Positions 1 through 9,121 of a stretch of DNA of 64,000 nt are shown piece by piece (position 1 is the first letter of the stretch; every line of letters begins with the position of its first letter). This DNA is from Aliishimia ponticola (GTDB lineage Bacteria > Pseudomonadota > Alphaproteobacteria > Rhodobacterales > Rhodobacteraceae). Below the pieces are notes generated by a model, which made no database searches, was not told the origin of the DNA, and was given only the letters and a program-made list of their open reading frames with translations. Location: positions 62,001 through 126,000 of the forward strand of contig NZ_SRKY01000003.1 of the NCBI RefSeq assembly GCF_004803475.1, read 5' to 3'. Position numbers and translations under genes: made by a program.

Positions 1-2360
1 GAGAAGGAGATGCGGAACAACCGCCCCGCGACCCCGGCCACAGACACGTCACCGCAGGCCATGAAGGGGAAGCTGTCATTGTCGATGGGTGTGTCCAGCA
101 GCCCGTTCAGCAGATCGCGCGCTTTAGGACCGGCGACGGCGAATTGCGCCCATTGCTCTGTCGCGGAGGTGATCCGCACATCCCAATCGGGCCGCAGCGC
201 CTGGGTGATGAACTCCAGATGTCGCATCACCGGCCCGGCCGCCGCCGTGGTCGTGGTCATGACGTAATGCGTCTCGCCCAGCCGCGCGGTGGTGCCGTCA
301 TCCATGACATGACCGTCCTCGCGCAGCATCAAGCCATAGCGCACGCGCCCGACCTTGAGCGTTGAGAACATGTTGGTATAGGCGAAATCCAGTAGCGCCG
401 CCGCGTCCGGGCCCTGAATGTCGATCTTACCCAGCGTGGACACGTCACACACACCCACCGAGTTGCGCACATAGCCGACCTCACGGTCACAGCTGTCGCG
501 CCAGGTGTTTTCCCGTTCGCGCGGGAAGTAGCTGGGCCGATACCACAGCCCCGTGGCGACCATCGGCGCGCCCATCTCGACAGAGACCGCGTGGGACGTC
601 GTGAACCGCTCGGGCGCGAAGCCCTTGCCGCGTGCGCCCGCGCCCAGTGCCGCAATCGCCACCGGCGTGTAGGGCGGGCGGAAGGTGGTGGTCCCGGTTT
701 CGGGGATACCGCGCCCGGTCGCATCCGCCAGCAATGCCAGCGCCTGCATGTTGGAATTCTTGCCCTGATCGGTGGCCATGCCTTGGGTGGTATAGCGCTT
801 CATATGCTCGACCGACCGGAAGTTTTCGTGCGCCGCCTGTTTCACATCCTTCACGCTGACATCATTCTGGAAATCAAGCCACGCGCGGCCCTTGCCCGGC
901 ACCGCCCAGATCGGGGACAGACGATAGGGATCGTCTTCGGCCTGCGGCAGATCCACCGAAATCTCGCGGCCCAGCGCCTGCCCGGCTGCCGCAACACCCG
1001 CCGCAAGACACGCCGCCGTGGACATCTGCCCATTGCAGGCCCCCGCCGCGACCATGCCCGGCACCGCGCCCGCCATGGGCACGAAGGACGCGATCTGTTC
1101 GGACCATTCCGGGCGCGCGCCCAAGTGACAGGTCAGGTGTACCGTCGCGTTCCAGCCGCCTGAAACGGCAAGGCAATCGGTCGCTATGCGCTCTTCTCCC
1201 AGCGGCGTGCGCAGCGTGATCGCCTCCAGCCCATGCCGCCCGGCGGCATTGGACACGACCGATCCCTTGAACACCTGCACCCCCGGCAACAGCGGCGCAT
1301 CCTCGCGGCTGTCAATCAGCGCCGCCACGTGAACGCCTGCATCCTGCAAATCGCGCACGGTCTGATGCGCGCCGTCATTATTGCCGAACACCGTGACCGT
1401 CTTGCCCGGCGTCACACCCCAGCGGTTGAGATACGCTCGCACCGCGCCCGCCTGCATGATCCCCGGCCGGTCATTGTTGCGAAAGGCGATTCCACGCTCC
1501 AACGCGCCCGCCGCCAGAACCGAGGATTTGGCCACGATCCGCCAGAATGTCTCTAGCGGCACCCCGTCGCCGCGCGTGCCGCGATGATGCGAAACCCGCT
1601 CAAGCGCGCCGAACGTGCCGCCGTCATGCACCCCGGTAACCGTGGTGCGGACCATCCGGCGCACATTGGGCAGGCTGTCCAATTCGGCCAGCACGTTATC
1701 GACCCACAGATGACCGGGCTGCCCGCCCACCTCCTGCGTCTCGGCCAGCAAACGCCCGCCCATGCGGCTATCCTCATCGACCAGCAGCACATCGGCCCCG
1801 GCGCGCCCCGCCGCCAAAGCCGCCATCAACCCGGTCGGCCCCGCCCCGATCACCAGCAGATCGCAGAACAGATAGCCTTTGTCATAGTGATCCGGGTTCG
1901 GCGCACCGCTAAGCCCGCCAAGCCCGGCAGCGCGGCGGATGAACGGCTCATAGACCTTCTCCCAAAAGCTCTGGGGCCACATGAACGTCTTGTAATAGAA
2001 GCCCGCGCCCAGAAACGGCGCACCCAGATCATTGAGGCTGAGCACATCGAACCCCAGCGACGGCCAACGGTTCTGACTTACCGCCTCCAAACCACCATAA
2101 AGCTCTTGCACCGTGGCGCGGATATTCGGCTCCGCCGCCGCGCCGCGCCCCACCGTGACCAGGGCATTGGGCTCTTCCGACCCGGCGGAATACACCCCGC
2201 GCGGGCGGTGATACTTGAACGAACGGCCCATCAGCTTGATGCCATTGGCCAACAGGGCCGAGGCAAGCGTATCGCCCGCCAACCCGTCATAGCTGTGCCC
2301 GTCAAACCGGAAACTCAGCGGCGCCGCCCGGTCGATCAATCCCTTGCCCGCAACCCTCAT
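1..2360 (-). CDS. soxA: Sarcosine oxidase alpha subunit, C-terminus cut off by window edge
   Basis: This is the large subunit of heterotetrameric sarcosine oxidase, which demethylates sarcosine to glycine and passes the one-carbon unit to tetrahydrofolate. The N-terminal part has the small ferredoxin-like fold region (GRSFKYHRPRG) seen in SoxA. A dinucleotide-binding segment follows near residue 170 (VIGAGPTGLMAALAAG), and an aminomethyltransferase (GCV_T-like) domain starts near residue 600. About 786 residues are visible; the family is near 1,000, so roughly the last 200 lie outside the window. The ATG overlaps the soxD stop by four bases, which indicates translational coupling in a soxB-soxD-soxA order. 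Confidence 0.95.
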   Translation of the reverse strand, partial: MRVAGKGLIDRAAPLSFRFDGHSYDGLAGDTLASALLANGIKLMGRSFKYHRPRGVYSAGSEEPNALVTVGRGAAAEPNIRATVQELYGGLEAVSQNRWPSLGFDVLSLNDLGAPFLGAGFYYKTFMWPQSFWEKVYEPFIRRAAGLGGLSGAPNPDHYDKGYLFCDLLVIGAGPTGLMAALAAGRAGADVLLVDEDSRMGGRLLAETQEVGGQPGHLWVDNVLAELDSLPNVRRMVRTTVTGVHDGGTFGALERVSHHRGTRGDGVPLETFWRIVAKSSVLAAGALERGIAFRNNDRPGIMQAGAVRAYLNRWGVTPGKTVTVFGNNDGAHQTVRDLQDAGVHVAALIDSREDAPLLPGVQVFKGSVVSNAAGRHGLEAITLRTPLGEERIATDCLAVSGGWNATVHLTCHLGARPEWSEQIASFVPMAGAVPGMVAAGACNGQMSTAACLAAGVAAAGQALGREISVDLPQAEDDPYRLSPIWAVPGKGRAWLDFQNDVSVKDVKQAAHENFRSVEHMKRYTTQGMATDQGKNSNMQALALLADATGRGIPETGTTTFRPPYTPVAIAALGAGARGKGFAPERFTTSHAVSVEMGAPMVATGLWYRPSYFPRERENTWRDSCDREVGYVRNSVGVCDVSTLGKIDIQGPDAAALLDFAYTNMFSTLKVGRVRYGLMLREDGHVMDDGTTARLGETHYVMTTTTAAAGPVMRHLEFITQALRPDWDVRITSATEQWAQFAVAGPKARDLLNGLLDTPIDNDSFPFMACGDVSVAGVAGRLFRISF

Positions 2361-2629
2361 GCGCTCGCTTCCTTCACCGATTGCGCCAGCTGCACGTCCC
2401 TTATCTCGTGGGTCGTCAGGTTGCGCGTCACGACAACCCATGCGCCGCACCCGGCCTCATGATGCCAAAGCTCATCATGCCAGCCCGCAGGATTGTCCCG
2501 CAAATGGACGTAGTCATCCCATGCTTCGGCCCCGGCATCCGGCGCCGGACGCGCCACAGCCACCGCTGCCCCCTGATAGTAGAATTCCCGCCGATCCCGG
2601 CTGCCGCAAATCGGACATTCAATCCGCAT
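2357..2629 (-). CDS. soxD: Sarcosine oxidase delta subunit
   Basis: This is the small zinc-binding subunit of heterotetrameric sarcosine oxidase. The 90-residue length is normal for the family. A CPICG motif opens the protein at residues 5-9, and a second cluster (HHEAGCGAW) near residues 56-64 supplies the remaining zinc ligands. The central YVHLRDNPAGWHDELWHH stretch is characteristic of SoxD. It lies between soxB and soxA as in other alphaproteobacteria, and its stop codon overlaps the soxA start. Confidence 0.95.
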   Translation of the reverse strand: MRIECPICGSRDRREFYYQGAAVAVARPAPDAGAEAWDDYVHLRDNPAGWHDELWHHEAGCGAWVVVTRNLTTHEIRDVQLAQSVKEASA

Positions 2630-2700
2630 GACCGTCCCCGTTCGTTACCCGTGTGTGATGCGGCCCAAACGCCGCGCAGGCCAAGCGCACCGCGCCGCCC

Positions 2701-2735
2701 TTCATTGTTCGAAAAATACTCCCGCCGGAGGCGCC
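2701..2735 (-). repeat. Short GC-rich/A+T-tail motif between soxB and soxD
   Basis: Read on the minus strand, the soxB-soxD gap contains CCTCCGGCGGGAGTATTTTT followed by CGAACAATGAAG. From memory, this pattern (GGCGGGAGTATTTTTNNAANNATGAAG) recurs between genes in many Rhodobacteraceae genomes. The short CCTCCGGCGG part is partly self-complementary and is followed by a T-run, so it may act as a weak terminator or processing signal. Only one copy was noticed here, and its recurrence was not checked by search. Confidence 0.4.
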
Positions 2736-2748
2736 CATGATCCGCTCC

Positions 2749-4020
2749 TCAGTGCAGGTTGTGTTGAGACCCGGTGGCCTCTTCATCCATGATCCCGCGC
2801 CCGCTGCGGAATCGGTCCAATCGGAATTTCGCCGCCGCAGGGTGATGCTGCCCTGTCGCCAACAGATGCGCCATGACATGCCCGCCCGCAGGCACCGCCT
2901 TGAAGCCCCCGTAGCACCAGCCGCAACTGACATGCAGCCCATCGATATGCGTGCGGTCGATAATGGGCGAGCCGTCCGAGGACATGTCCATGATCCCGCC
3001 CCAGCTGCGCAGCATCTTCGCCTTGCCGATCATCGGCATCAGCGTCATCCCCGCCTCGGCCACATGCTCGACCATGGGCAGGTTTCCCCGCGCCGCGTAA
3101 GAGGCATACATGTCCAGATCGCCGCCAAAGACCAACCCGCCCTTGTCGGACTGGCTGATATAGAAATGCCCGGCGCCGTAACTGATCACGTGATCGATGC
3201 AGGGCTTCAGCCCCTCGGTCACGAAGGCCTGCAAGACGTGGCTTTCGACCGGCAGCCGCATTCCGGCCATTTCGGCCAGTTGGCTTGACCGCCCTGCCCC
3301 CATCATCGCGACCTTCTTGGCGCGGATCGGGCCGCGCGTGGTCTGAACGCCGGTCACCTTGCCCTCGCTCACATCGATGCCGGTCACTTCGCATTGCTGG
3401 ATCAGATCGACACCGCGGCTGCTCGCCCCGCGCGCATAGCCCCAGGCCACCGCGTCATGGCGCGCAGTGCCGCCACGCGGATGGTAAAGGCCGCCGAAGA
3501 TTGGAAAGCGCGACTGCTCGTAATCGAGGAAAGGCAGCATCTTCTGCAACGCATCGGGCGTCAGAAAGATCGCGTCGTCCCCCTGATTGACCATCGCATT
3601 GCCGCGCCGGATGAACGCATCGCGCTGGCCATCCGAATGGCACAGGTTGATGATCCCGCGCTGCGACAGCATCACGTTGTAATTGAGGTCCTGCTCCAGC
3701 CCTTCCCAGAGTTTGAGCGAATGGGAATAGAACTCCGAATTGCCCGACAGGCCATAATTGGCGCGCACGATCGTCGTGTTCCGCCCCACATTGCCGCCGC
3801 CAAGATAGCCCTTTTCCAGCACCGCGACATTGGTGATGCCGTGCTCCTTGGCAAGGTAATGGGCGCAGGACAGCCCATGCCCGCCGCCGCCGATGATGAC
3901 GATGTCATACTCCGGTTTGGGCTGAGGGTCGCGCCAATGCGCCGTCCATCCCTTGTTGCCGGTCAGGCCTTCGGCAAGAATCTTGAGGGCCGAGAAACGC
4001 ATCTGCATCCCCACTGTCAT
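2749..4020 (-). CDS. soxB: Sarcosine oxidase beta subunit
   Basis: This is the FAD/FMN-carrying catalytic subunit of heterotetrameric sarcosine oxidase. The N-terminal Rossmann segment (DIVIIGGGGHGLSCAHYLA, about residues 39-57) and the VGRNTTIVRANYGL segment after it are typical of SoxB. The C-terminal SCGWCYGGFKAVPAGG region carries the glycine-rich FAD contact. The length of 423 residues is close to the usual 405-420. In-frame ATGs at 4008 and 4002 could be the true start; the last has a GGGG about six bases upstream. It is the first sox gene of the cluster. Confidence 0.95.
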   Translation of the reverse strand: MTVGMQMRFSALKILAEGLTGNKGWTAHWRDPQPKPEYDIVIIGGGGHGLSCAHYLAKEHGITNVAVLEKGYLGGGNVGRNTTIVRANYGLSGNSEFYSHSLKLWEGLEQDLNYNVMLSQRGIINLCHSDGQRDAFIRRGNAMVNQGDDAIFLTPDALQKMLPFLDYEQSRFPIFGGLYHPRGGTARHDAVAWGYARGASSRGVDLIQQCEVTGIDVSEGKVTGVQTTRGPIRAKKVAMMGAGRSSQLAEMAGMRLPVESHVLQAFVTEGLKPCIDHVISYGAGHFYISQSDKGGLVFGGDLDMYASYAARGNLPMVEHVAEAGMTLMPMIGKAKMLRSWGGIMDMSSDGSPIIDRTHIDGLHVSCGWCYGGFKAVPAGGHVMAHLLATGQHHPAAAKFRLDRFRSGRGIMDEEATGSQHNLH

Positions 4021-4152
4021 GTCACGCTTTCGACAGGGGTATCAAACAGGACGAAACATGCCAGAGCCTTTTGCGCCAAATTGCAGCCCGTTGGCGACGT
4101 CATGCCGGGAGCGCCCATCTGGCGGGCACTCCGGCAGCGGCACTGGCGGCGC

Positions 4153-5583
4153 TTAAAGCCCCTTTGCGCGGTAGCTGCGCGCCACCTTTTCGATGGCCAC
4201 AAGATAAGTCGCGGTGCGCAGATCAGACACATCGTCGCGCCCATGCCAGACCTCGCGCATCGCCTCGTAGGACGCCCGCATCGTGTCATCGAGGCCAGAG
4301 CGCACCAATTCCAGCTCCCCCGCCCCGCGCAGGTACTTGTCCTTGAAATCGGGGCTGAGCGTCCAGCCAAGCCCCTTATCCTTGCTCAGCCGTTCCAGTT
4401 CATCCACCACAAGCTGATGCCGCGCCTCTTCCTGCCGCCGCTGCATCCGGCCAAAGCGGATATGGCTCAGGTTCTTGACCCACTCGAAATAAGACACCGT
4501 GACGCCACCCGCATTGGCATACATGTCCGGAATGATGACCGTACCCTTCTTTTGCAAAACCTCGTCCGCGCCCGCTGTCACCGGGCCGTTCGCGGCCTCG
4601 ATGATCAGCGGCGCCTTGATACGGTCCGCGTTGGACAGGTTGATCACCCCCTCCAGCGCCGCCGGAATCAGGATGTCGCACTCTTCTTCCAGCACCAGGC
4701 CGCCTTCGCTGTGATGGGTCGCATCGGGATAGCCCGCGATACCGCCATGCTTATCGAGCCAGCCTTTGACCCGCTCCACATCCAGCCCGTCCGGGTCGAA
4801 CAGCGCGCCATCGCGTTCCACGATGCCTGTAATCAGCGCGCCATCCTCTTCCGACAGGAATTTCGCCGCGTGATAGCCCACATTGCCAAGCCCCTGCACG
4901 ATCACGCGCTTGCCTTCGAGCGTACCGGAAAGCCCGGCGGCGGCTTTGTCCTCTTCATAGCGGAAGAAGGCCTGGAGCGCGTATTGCACGCCGCGCCCCG
5001 TCGCCTCTGTCCGGCCCTGGATACCGCCCGCATGAATCGGCTTGCCCGTTACGCAGGCGCGCGCGTTGATGTCCGTCGTATTCATCCGCGCATATTGGTC
5101 CGCGATCCACGCCATCTCACGTTCGCCCGTGCCCATATCGGGCGCAGGCACGTTCTGCGACGGGTGGATCAGATGCCGCTTGGCCAGCTCATAGGCGAAG
5201 CGCCGGGTGATCATCTCAAGCTCTTGTTCGTCATATTCGCGCGGATCGATGCACAGCCCGCCTTTCGAGCCGCCGAACGGCGCATCCACCAGCGCGCATT
5301 TGAAGGTCATCAGCGCCGCAAGCGCCTCCACCTCGTCCTGATTGACGCCCAGCGCATAGCGAATCCCGCCTTTCACCGGCTCCATATGTTCGGAATGGAC
5401 GGACCTATATCCGGTGAATGTGTGAATCTGCCCGCGCAGCCGCACCCCGAAGCGCACCGTATAGGTGGCGTTGCAAACGCGGATCTTTTCCTCAAGCCCC
5501 GGTGGCAGATCCATCAGCGCGACGGCGCGGCTGAACATGATATCGACACTTTCACGAAAGCTCGGCTCATTAGGGGCGGACAT
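4153..5583 (-). CDS. gdhA: Glutamate dehydrogenase (Glu/Leu/Phe/Val dehydrogenase family)
   Basis: This enzyme interconverts glutamate and 2-oxoglutarate plus ammonia. The substrate-binding block with the catalytic lysine (KGGIRY and FGGSKGG, about residues 74-110) and the NAD(P)-binding Rossmann motif (VQGLGNVGYHAAKFL, about residue 229) are intact. The length of 476 residues fits the alphaproteobacterial hexameric type. An AGGAGG sequence lies about six bases before the ATG, so the start is well supported. It is transcribed toward the sox genes but 132 bases separate it from soxB, so a shared transcript is uncertain. Confidence 0.95.
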   Translation of the reverse strand: MSAPNEPSFRESVDIMFSRAVALMDLPPGLEEKIRVCNATYTVRFGVRLRGQIHTFTGYRSVHSEHMEPVKGGIRYALGVNQDEVEALAALMTFKCALVDAPFGGSKGGLCIDPREYDEQELEMITRRFAYELAKRHLIHPSQNVPAPDMGTGEREMAWIADQYARMNTTDINARACVTGKPIHAGGIQGRTEATGRGVQYALQAFFRYEEDKAAAGLSGTLEGKRVIVQGLGNVGYHAAKFLSEEDGALITGIVERDGALFDPDGLDVERVKGWLDKHGGIAGYPDATHHSEGGLVLEEECDILIPAALEGVINLSNADRIKAPLIIEAANGPVTAGADEVLQKKGTVIIPDMYANAGGVTVSYFEWVKNLSHIRFGRMQRRQEEARHQLVVDELERLSKDKGLGWTLSPDFKDKYLRGAGELELVRSGLDDTMRASYEAMREVWHGRDDVSDLRTATYLVAIEKVARSYRAKGL

Positions 5584-5892
5584 GGATGATTCCTCCTGCT
5601 GGACATCGTGTCTTTCCGGTCGAGGCGTTTGTGCCAGCGCCTTGTGACCGCAGAGTTAACGTAACCCAAGTTTTTCAATCGTCATGAGATTCTCTCGCCC
5701 CATTCGCAAAGTCATTGTCCCGCAATCACCCGGGAACCCCGTCAGAAGGCCCCGACCATTTCCAAAACGCGGACAATTCGCGCCAAAAAACCACCCATCT
5801 GCCAAAATCGCGCCACTTTTCCATGGCTTATGATAATCAAGTTCGAGTGCGACTTGGCCGTTGTGGGGCGGCCTCCGTGAAAGGTGGATGGG
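5584..5892. other. Divergent intergenic region between gdhA and the Tad-like genes
   Basis: This 309-base gap holds the promoters of two divergent units. Near 5655 there is a TTAACGTAACC sequence on the gdhA side. Around 5838-5858 an imperfect inverted repeat (CAAGTTCG/CGACTTG) precedes the Tad-like genes. No start codon with a convincing reading frame was found in it. Confidence 0.5.
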
Positions 5893-7299
5893 ATGAAGAC
5901 CAACAGAACAATGACCCGGACCATGTTCGGCGCTGCGGATCGTTTCGCCCGCGATGAAAGCGGCGTGGCGACGATCTTTGCCTGCTTCATGATCATGATG
6001 ATGGTGCTGGTCGGCGGCATCGGCGTCGACCTCATGCACGCGGAAATGGAACGCACGCGCCTGCAGAACACGCTGGACCGCGCCGTGCTGGCGGCTGCTG
6101 ACCTCGACCAATCGCTCAAGCCGTCCGACGTTGTCACCGACTATTTCGAGAAGTCCGGGATGGAAGACAACCTGATCTCGGTCACCGTCAGCCAAGGTCT
6201 GAACTACCGCACCGTGACCGCCGCAGCCGAGGCCGTGACAGAAACGCAGTTCATGCACCTCATGGGTGTCGAAGAGCTGTCCGCGCCCGGGCGCAGCGCT
6301 GCGGAAGAGCGGATTTCCAAGGTTGAAGTGTCCCTCGTGGTCGACGTCTCCGGTTCGATGGAGTGGAACTCCAAGATGACGAACCTGATCGACGCCGCCA
6401 ATACGTTCACGACGTCGCTGCTCAAGCCGGAATCGGCCGACCTGATCTCCATCTCGCTGGTGCCGTATAGCGAGCACGTGAACATCAGCCCCGCTATCTT
6501 CAACCTGCTGAATACGAACCACCGCCACGATTTCTCGCACTGCGTCGAGATTCCCGACTACGAATTCGACAACGCCGAGCTGGATACCTCGCTGACCTAC
6601 GACCAGGCGCAGCACTACCAGTGGAACTACAGCTCAAGCGATGGGAACGTGGTCGACGACACGGTGTGCCCGCACGAGGATTACGAATCCATCCTGCCGC
6701 TCAGCCAGTCGCTGAGCGACCTGCAGGGGAACATCAACCAGTTCACACCGCGCGCCGGTACGTCGATCTTCATGGCGGTGAAATGGGGCGCTGCCCTGCT
6801 GGATCCGTCGACCCGCGGGATCGTCACGAGCCTGATCGGCAGCGGCCAGATCGACAACGCGTTCTCCGGTCGTCCGGCCGATTACAGCGATGACGAAACG
6901 CTCAAGACCATGATCGTCATGACCGACGGCAAGAATGACCGTTCGAACCGTATCGTCAGCGCCGCCTACGGGAACAACTCACACTACGTACACTGGTCGA
7001 ACTACAATTTCTGGTGGTACCTGAACAAATACGTAAGCTCGAAGTATCACAAGAACTACTACTTCCAGAAATACGACGCAGACAAAGGCGACGAATTGAC
7101 CGAAGCCATCTGCACCGCCGCGAAGGACAAAGGCATCATCATCTGGGGTGTCGGGTTCGAAGTGGATAGCCACGGTGAATCGGTCCTGAAAGCATGCGCC
7201 TCCTCGCCCAGCCACTACTTCGGGGTGGAAGGTGTCGAAATCAGCGAAGCGTTCTCCGCCATTGCAAGCCAGATCAACCAACTGAGGCTGACCCAATGA
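5893..7299 (+). CDS. TadG-like pilus-associated protein with von Willebrand A domain
   Basis: The N-terminus has the Tad-type prepilin-like segment: a basic RFARDESG stretch, then one long hydrophobic helix (about residues 32-51). A von Willebrand A domain starts near residue 155 and keeps the metal-binding DVSGSMEWNSK (DxSxS) site and a later MTDGKND. Such proteins are exported and face the envelope or Flp pilus. The ATG at 5893 is preferred because AAAGG sits about eight bases upstream; a GTG nine bases earlier is possible. It is the first of three genes that share the RF-x-RDE-x-G leader, and its stop overlaps the next start. Confidence 0.85.
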   Translation: MKTNRTMTRTMFGAADRFARDESGVATIFACFMIMMMVLVGGIGVDLMHAEMERTRLQNTLDRAVLAAADLDQSLKPSDVVTDYFEKSGMEDNLISVTVSQGLNYRTVTAAAEAVTETQFMHLMGVEELSAPGRSAAEERISKVEVSLVVDVSGSMEWNSKMTNLIDAANTFTTSLLKPESADLISISLVPYSEHVNISPAIFNLLNTNHRHDFSHCVEIPDYEFDNAELDTSLTYDQAQHYQWNYSSSDGNVVDDTVCPHEDYESILPLSQSLSDLQGNINQFTPRAGTSIFMAVKWGAALLDPSTRGIVTSLIGSGQIDNAFSGRPADYSDDETLKTMIVMTDGKNDRSNRIVSAAYGNNSHYVHWSNYNFWWYLNKYVSSKYHKNYYFQKYDADKGDELTEAICTAAKDKGIIIWGVGFEVDSHGESVLKACASSPSHYFGVEGVEISEAFSAIASQINQLRLTQ

Positions 7300-7835
7300 T
7301 CCAGCGTTTGTCACAAGCCCTGCGGCGCTTTGGCCGCGACGAAGACGGGCACATGATTGTCGAATTTGCCCTGGTCATTCCGCTGATCTTCACGATCTTC
7401 ATGACCTCGGTGGAACTGGGCATCTACCAAGTGCGGCAGATGTTCCTTGACCGGGGAACGGATATGACCGTGCGCCTTGTCCGCCTGAATACCGGCGCGG
7501 ATTACACCCACGCCGAACTGAAGCAGATGATCTGCGAATTCTCCGGCTTTCTCGATGATTGCGACGATCAGCTGAAGTTGGAGATGAACCCGGTCGATCT
7601 TCGGGACTTCGCAGGGTTTGACGGTGCCGCGGACTGCACGGATGCGTCCGAACCCGTCACCCCGAACCGGTCGTTCAAGCACGGTATCCAGCACGAAATG
7701 ATGCTGCTGCGCGCCTGCTACAAATTCAAACCCGTCTTTGCCAGCACTGGCCTTGGCTATGAGCTGAAGAAACACGGCGATGGCGCCGGTATGTCCAAGA
7801 TGGTGTCCGTCACAGCCTTTGTTCAGGAGCCTTGA
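7296..7835 (+). CDS. TadE-like pseudopilin
   Basis: This is a 179-residue small envelope protein. Its leader (RRFGRDEDGHMIVEFALVIP) matches TadE-family pseudopilins, with the conserved glutamate of the VEFA motif followed by a hydrophobic helix of about 20 residues. Three cysteines occur in the periplasmic part and a further one nearer the C-terminus, so disulfides are plausible. The ATG overlaps the upstream stop (ATGA), which indicates coupling. The function is inferred from the family: minor subunits of a Tad/Flp secretion or adhesion apparatus. Confidence 0.85.
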   Translation: MIQRLSQALRRFGRDEDGHMIVEFALVIPLIFTIFMTSVELGIYQVRQMFLDRGTDMTVRLVRLNTGADYTHAELKQMICEFSGFLDDCDDQLKLEMNPVDLRDFAGFDGAADCTDASEPVTPNRSFKHGIQHEMMLLRACYKFKPVFASTGLGYELKKHGDGAGMSKMVSVTAFVQEP

Positions 7836-7836
7836 T

Positions 7837-8397
7837 ATGTCGCTTCTTTCCAGCTTCAAACGCGCCATGCTGCGCTTTAACCGGGACGAAGAGGGCAGCA
7901 TCGCCGTCGAAGCGGTGATCATCCTGCCGATGCTGTTCTGGACCTATCTGGCGCTGTTCTCGACCTTCCACTCGTATCGCACCTATGCGATCAACCAGAA
8001 GGCCGCCTACACCATCGCCGATATGATCTCGCGCGAGACGAACCCGATCGACAATGATTATCTCGACGGGACCAAGGCGCTGCTGCGCTACCTGGTCAAC
8101 TCGCATTCCTCCAGCGATATCGCCGTGCGCGTCACGCTGGTGAAATACGATGCGGCGACCAAGTCCTATCAGCGCGACTGGTCGCAGAAGAAAGGGGACG
8201 TTTCGGTTGCCTCCGCGTCCGATGTCGCTGGCTGGAACACGCGCCTGCCCGAGATGCCCGACAACCAACGTGTGATCGTGGTCGAGACCTTCTATGACTA
8301 TGACCCGCCGTTCAATACGGGGCTGGAAGATCGGAATGTCTACAACTTCGTCTTCACCAAGCCGCGCTATGCACCGCAGGTGCTTTGGACCAGCTGA
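7837..8397 (+). CDS. TadE/TadG-like pseudopilin
   Basis: This 186-residue protein is the third member of the trio. Its leader is LRFNRDEEGSIAVEAVIILP, again with the acidic residue just inside a hydrophobic helix. The remainder has no recognisable catalytic motif and is probably periplasmic. The ATG lies one base after the upstream stop and no other start has better support. A strong terminator follows, so the three genes form a complete transcript without tadA, tadB or tadC, which are presumably elsewhere. Confidence 0.8.
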   Translation: MSLLSSFKRAMLRFNRDEEGSIAVEAVIILPMLFWTYLALFSTFHSYRTYAINQKAAYTIADMISRETNPIDNDYLDGTKALLRYLVNSHSSSDIAVRVTLVKYDAATKSYQRDWSQKKGDVSVASASDVAGWNTRLPEMPDNQRVIVVETFYDYDPPFNTGLEDRNVYNFVFTKPRYAPQVLWTS

Positions 8398-8426
8398 TCC
8401 GGTCCGCCCTGTCTGGCGAATTCTTC

Positions 8427-8460
8427 CGCCCCGGCCCTTGCGCCGGGGCGTTTTCGTTTG
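8427..8460 (+). terminator. Rho-independent terminator of the Tad-like operon
   Basis: A perfect 9-bp stem (CGCCCCGGC pairing with GCCGGGGCG) encloses a six-base loop. It is followed on the plus strand by TTTTCGTTT. It begins 30 bases after the stop of the third Tad-like gene. Confidence 0.85.
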
Positions 8461-8466
8461 AACGGG

Positions 8467-8961
8467 TCAGCTTTCCTCGATGTCGCGCATCGCGATCATC
8501 GTTTGCAGATATTCGGCCACGAATTTCGACTGCGAGCCGGGGGTGACGCCGCCAATTCCGATGCGCCGTCCCGACCGCCACCACAAGCCCGGCTGCCATG
8601 TGGATTTCCCAGCAGCGCTGCACGTGCGGATCAGGAACCCGTTCGACGGTTTGAAGGCAAAGAAGCCCCGATCGATCTGTTCGATATCCGCAATCCGCGC
8701 GATTACCGCGCCGCTATTGTCGCGCAGTTCGTCTTCGGTCAGTTCGATCACGCGCGATGTCGCATCCCACATCCGCACGCCCAGCCACAACGACCCGGCC
8801 CCCAGCATCAGCAGGAAGACCAGCCAGCCCAGCGCGGGCGGTTTGGCCAGCGCCACATAGATCAGCAGCAGTCCAAGGCCGACCATGGAAAGAACGCCCA
8901 GCCAGCGGCGCGGCTGGGAGGCAGAGATCGTGGCGATGATGTCGGTTTTGTTTTGTGTCAT
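8467..8961 (-). CDS. Small inner-membrane protein of unknown function
   Basis: I do not recognise this 164-residue protein with certainty. Two adjacent hydrophobic helices (about residues 19-39 and 44-62) are followed by a soluble domain of about 95 residues. That domain has alternating beta-like segments (SRVIELTEDELRDNSG, IEQIDRGFFAFKPSNGF) and resembles the PH-like domains of small bacterial membrane proteins. It is convergent with the Tad-like operon and separated from it by the terminator. Confidence 0.65.
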   Translation of the reverse strand: MTQNKTDIIATISASQPRRWLGVLSMVGLGLLLIYVALAKPPALGWLVFLLMLGAGSLWLGVRMWDATSRVIELTEDELRDNSGAVIARIADIEQIDRGFFAFKPSNGFLIRTCSAAGKSTWQPGLWWRSGRRIGIGGVTPGSQSKFVAEYLQTMIAMRDIEES

Positions 8962-9121
8962 GGCGCGAGGCCATACAGCCCCGCCCCTGCCCTTTCAAGC
9001 GCGGGCGCGTCCCGCCCCGGGGTGCTGCATGGCTGCACAGACCCGGTTCGCCGGTGCAAGATTGCCCGGTGCCGGCCCGCCCCCTAAGTTTCAGGCAACC
9101 GATGAAAAAGGAGTGATCTTG

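Noticed and set aside
3394-5589. A 731-codon open frame antisense to soxB and gdhA
   Set aside because: Both opposite genes are clearly identified enzymes; high GC leaves antisense frames open by chance.
5656-6615. Minus-strand frame opposite the VWA-type Tad gene
   Set aside because: The plus-strand protein has a clear leader helix and metal-site motif; the antisense has none.
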